A stretch of DNA of 7,853 bases. Source: Amylibacter sp. Its GTDB lineage: Bacteria; Pseudomonadota; Alphaproteobacteria; Rhodobacterales; Rhodobacteraceae. Shown in pieces: positions 7,271 through 7,853 of the stretch (position 1 is the stretch's first letter; each line of letters begins with the position of its first letter). Both the position numbers and the translations under genes were made by a program. The notes beneath the pieces were generated by a model. It saw nothing but the letters and a program-made list of their open reading frames with translations, made no database searches and was not told the DNA's origin. The stretch covers positions 1 to 7,853 of the forward strand of contig JALWOO010000129.1 in assembly GCA_027083485.1 (NCBI GenBank), read 5' to 3'.

Positions 7271-7853
7271 ATGACACAGTTGCAAGACGATATCGACCAG
7301 CGCCTGCTGAATGAATGGCAACGGGATTTGCCGCTGGTATCACGCCCCTTTGCCGTGATGGGTCAAAAGCTGGGATTGCCCGAAGCGCGGGTTCTGGCGC
7401 GGTTGAGCCGTCTCAAGGAAAGCGGGGCAATATCCCGTATCGGGGCCACCATTCGCCCCAACACCATCGCCGTCAGCACCCTTGCCGCTATTGCCGTGCC
7501 AGAGGACCGCATCGAGGATATTGCCCATATTATCGGGCAGGAAAAAGGCGTGAACCATTCCTATTTGCGCGAACACGAAACCAATTTGTGGTTTGTGGCC
7601 ACCGCCCCCGATAGTACCGCCCTGCAAGACACGCTGAACCGGATCAAGGCCCGCAGCGGCCTGCCTGTGCACAGCTTTCCGTTGCTTCGGGCATTCAACA
7701 TTGATCTGGGTTTTAATCTGGATGGCGCGAAATCCAATGCGCTGGATCAGGGTGTTTTGCAAAAGCTGAAGCTGGACGATACCGACCGCCAGATCATGCA
7801 GGCATTGGCACAGGGCCTGCGCCTGATTGCCCGTCCTTTTGCCGCCTTGGCCA
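7271..7853 (+). CDS. nirD: NirD or NirDL fusion, siroheme decarboxylase (5' part)
   Basis: 194 codons from ATG 7271 to the window edge, no stop reached. The first module (about 1-150) is an AsnC/Lrp-like protein: a winged helix-turn-helix segment (LLNEWQRDLPLVSRPFAVMGQKLGL, broken here as residues 12-36) and an effector-like half with NHSYLREHETNLWFVA (His96, Arg100, His102). Such proteins are not regulators: NirD, NirL, NirG and NirH together decarboxylate siroheme to didecarboxysiroheme in heme d1 synthesis. After a short linker a second helix-turn-helix begins at about residue 168 (LKLDDTDRQIMQALAQGLRL, then IARPFAALA), repeating the first, in the same frame. This points to a NirD-NirL fusion as in Paracoccus. 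The start lies 2 bp after the nirF stop with a modest AGGA 8 nt before it. An unusually long NirD is the alternative; the missing 3' end decides. Confidence 0.9.
   Translation, partial: MTQLQDDIDQRLLNEWQRDLPLVSRPFAVMGQKLGLPEARVLARLSRLKESGAISRIGATIRPNTIAVSTLAAIAVPEDRIEDIAHIIGQEKGVNHSYLREHETNLWFVATAPDSTALQDTLNRIKARSGLPVHSFPLLRAFNIDLGFNLDGAKSNALDQGVLQKLKLDDTDRQIMQALAQGLRLIARPFAALA

Noticed and set aside
7271..7853. An AsnC/Lrp-type transcription regulator at the end of the nir operon
   Set aside because: The helix-turn-helix likeness is real, but position after nirF and the HSYLREHETNLWFV motif are those of the NirD/L/G/H siroheme decarboxylase family.

Overview
The window is a compact denitrification locus from an alphaproteobacterium, most likely a member of the Rhodobacterales (Paracoccus/Roseobacter type). 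This placement rests on the gene order, on protein sequences that read like Paracoccus/Dinoroseobacter homologues, and on moderately high G+C; it is a judgement from sequence, not a database match. The window is almost entirely coding, and I see no RNA genes, mobile elements, CRISPR arrays or large repeats.

Layout: two operons diverge from one regulatory gap at about 3026-3248. Leftward (minus strand) run norC (3025-2573), norB (2557-1193), norQ (1187-384) and the first 125 codons of norD (375-1, cut by the window edge). NorC and NorB form the cytochrome c-dependent nitric oxide reductase; NorQ and NorD are its AAA+/VWA activation pair. Rightward (plus strand) run nirS (3249-4973), a strong intrinsic terminator (4987-5015), then nirE (5040-5822), nirC (5815-6123), nirF (6120-7268) and a nirD reading frame that runs off the right edge (7271-7853). 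NirS is the periplasmic cytochrome cd1 nitrite reductase. NirE, NirF and NirD supply steps in building its heme d1, and NirC is a small c-type cytochrome.

The gap carries two perfect TTGA-N6-TCAA inverted repeats, the binding-site type of the FNR/Dnr/NnrR regulators, with centres 65 bp apart. One sits 41.5 bp upstream of a predicted nirS start point and the other lies in front of norC. Nitrite reductase, which makes NO, and NO reductase, which removes it, therefore appear to be controlled together but from separate sites. The second box and a strong Shine-Dalgarno sequence also show that norC starts at 3025 and not at the further upstream in-frame ATG at 3112.

Nothing here amounts to an unknown system. 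The points most worth attention are the two-box divergent promoter, the terminator between nirS and its heme d1 genes, the apparent NirD-NirL fusion cut by the right edge, and the N-terminus of NirF, which lacks a lipobox but carries a Cys-Cys pair.
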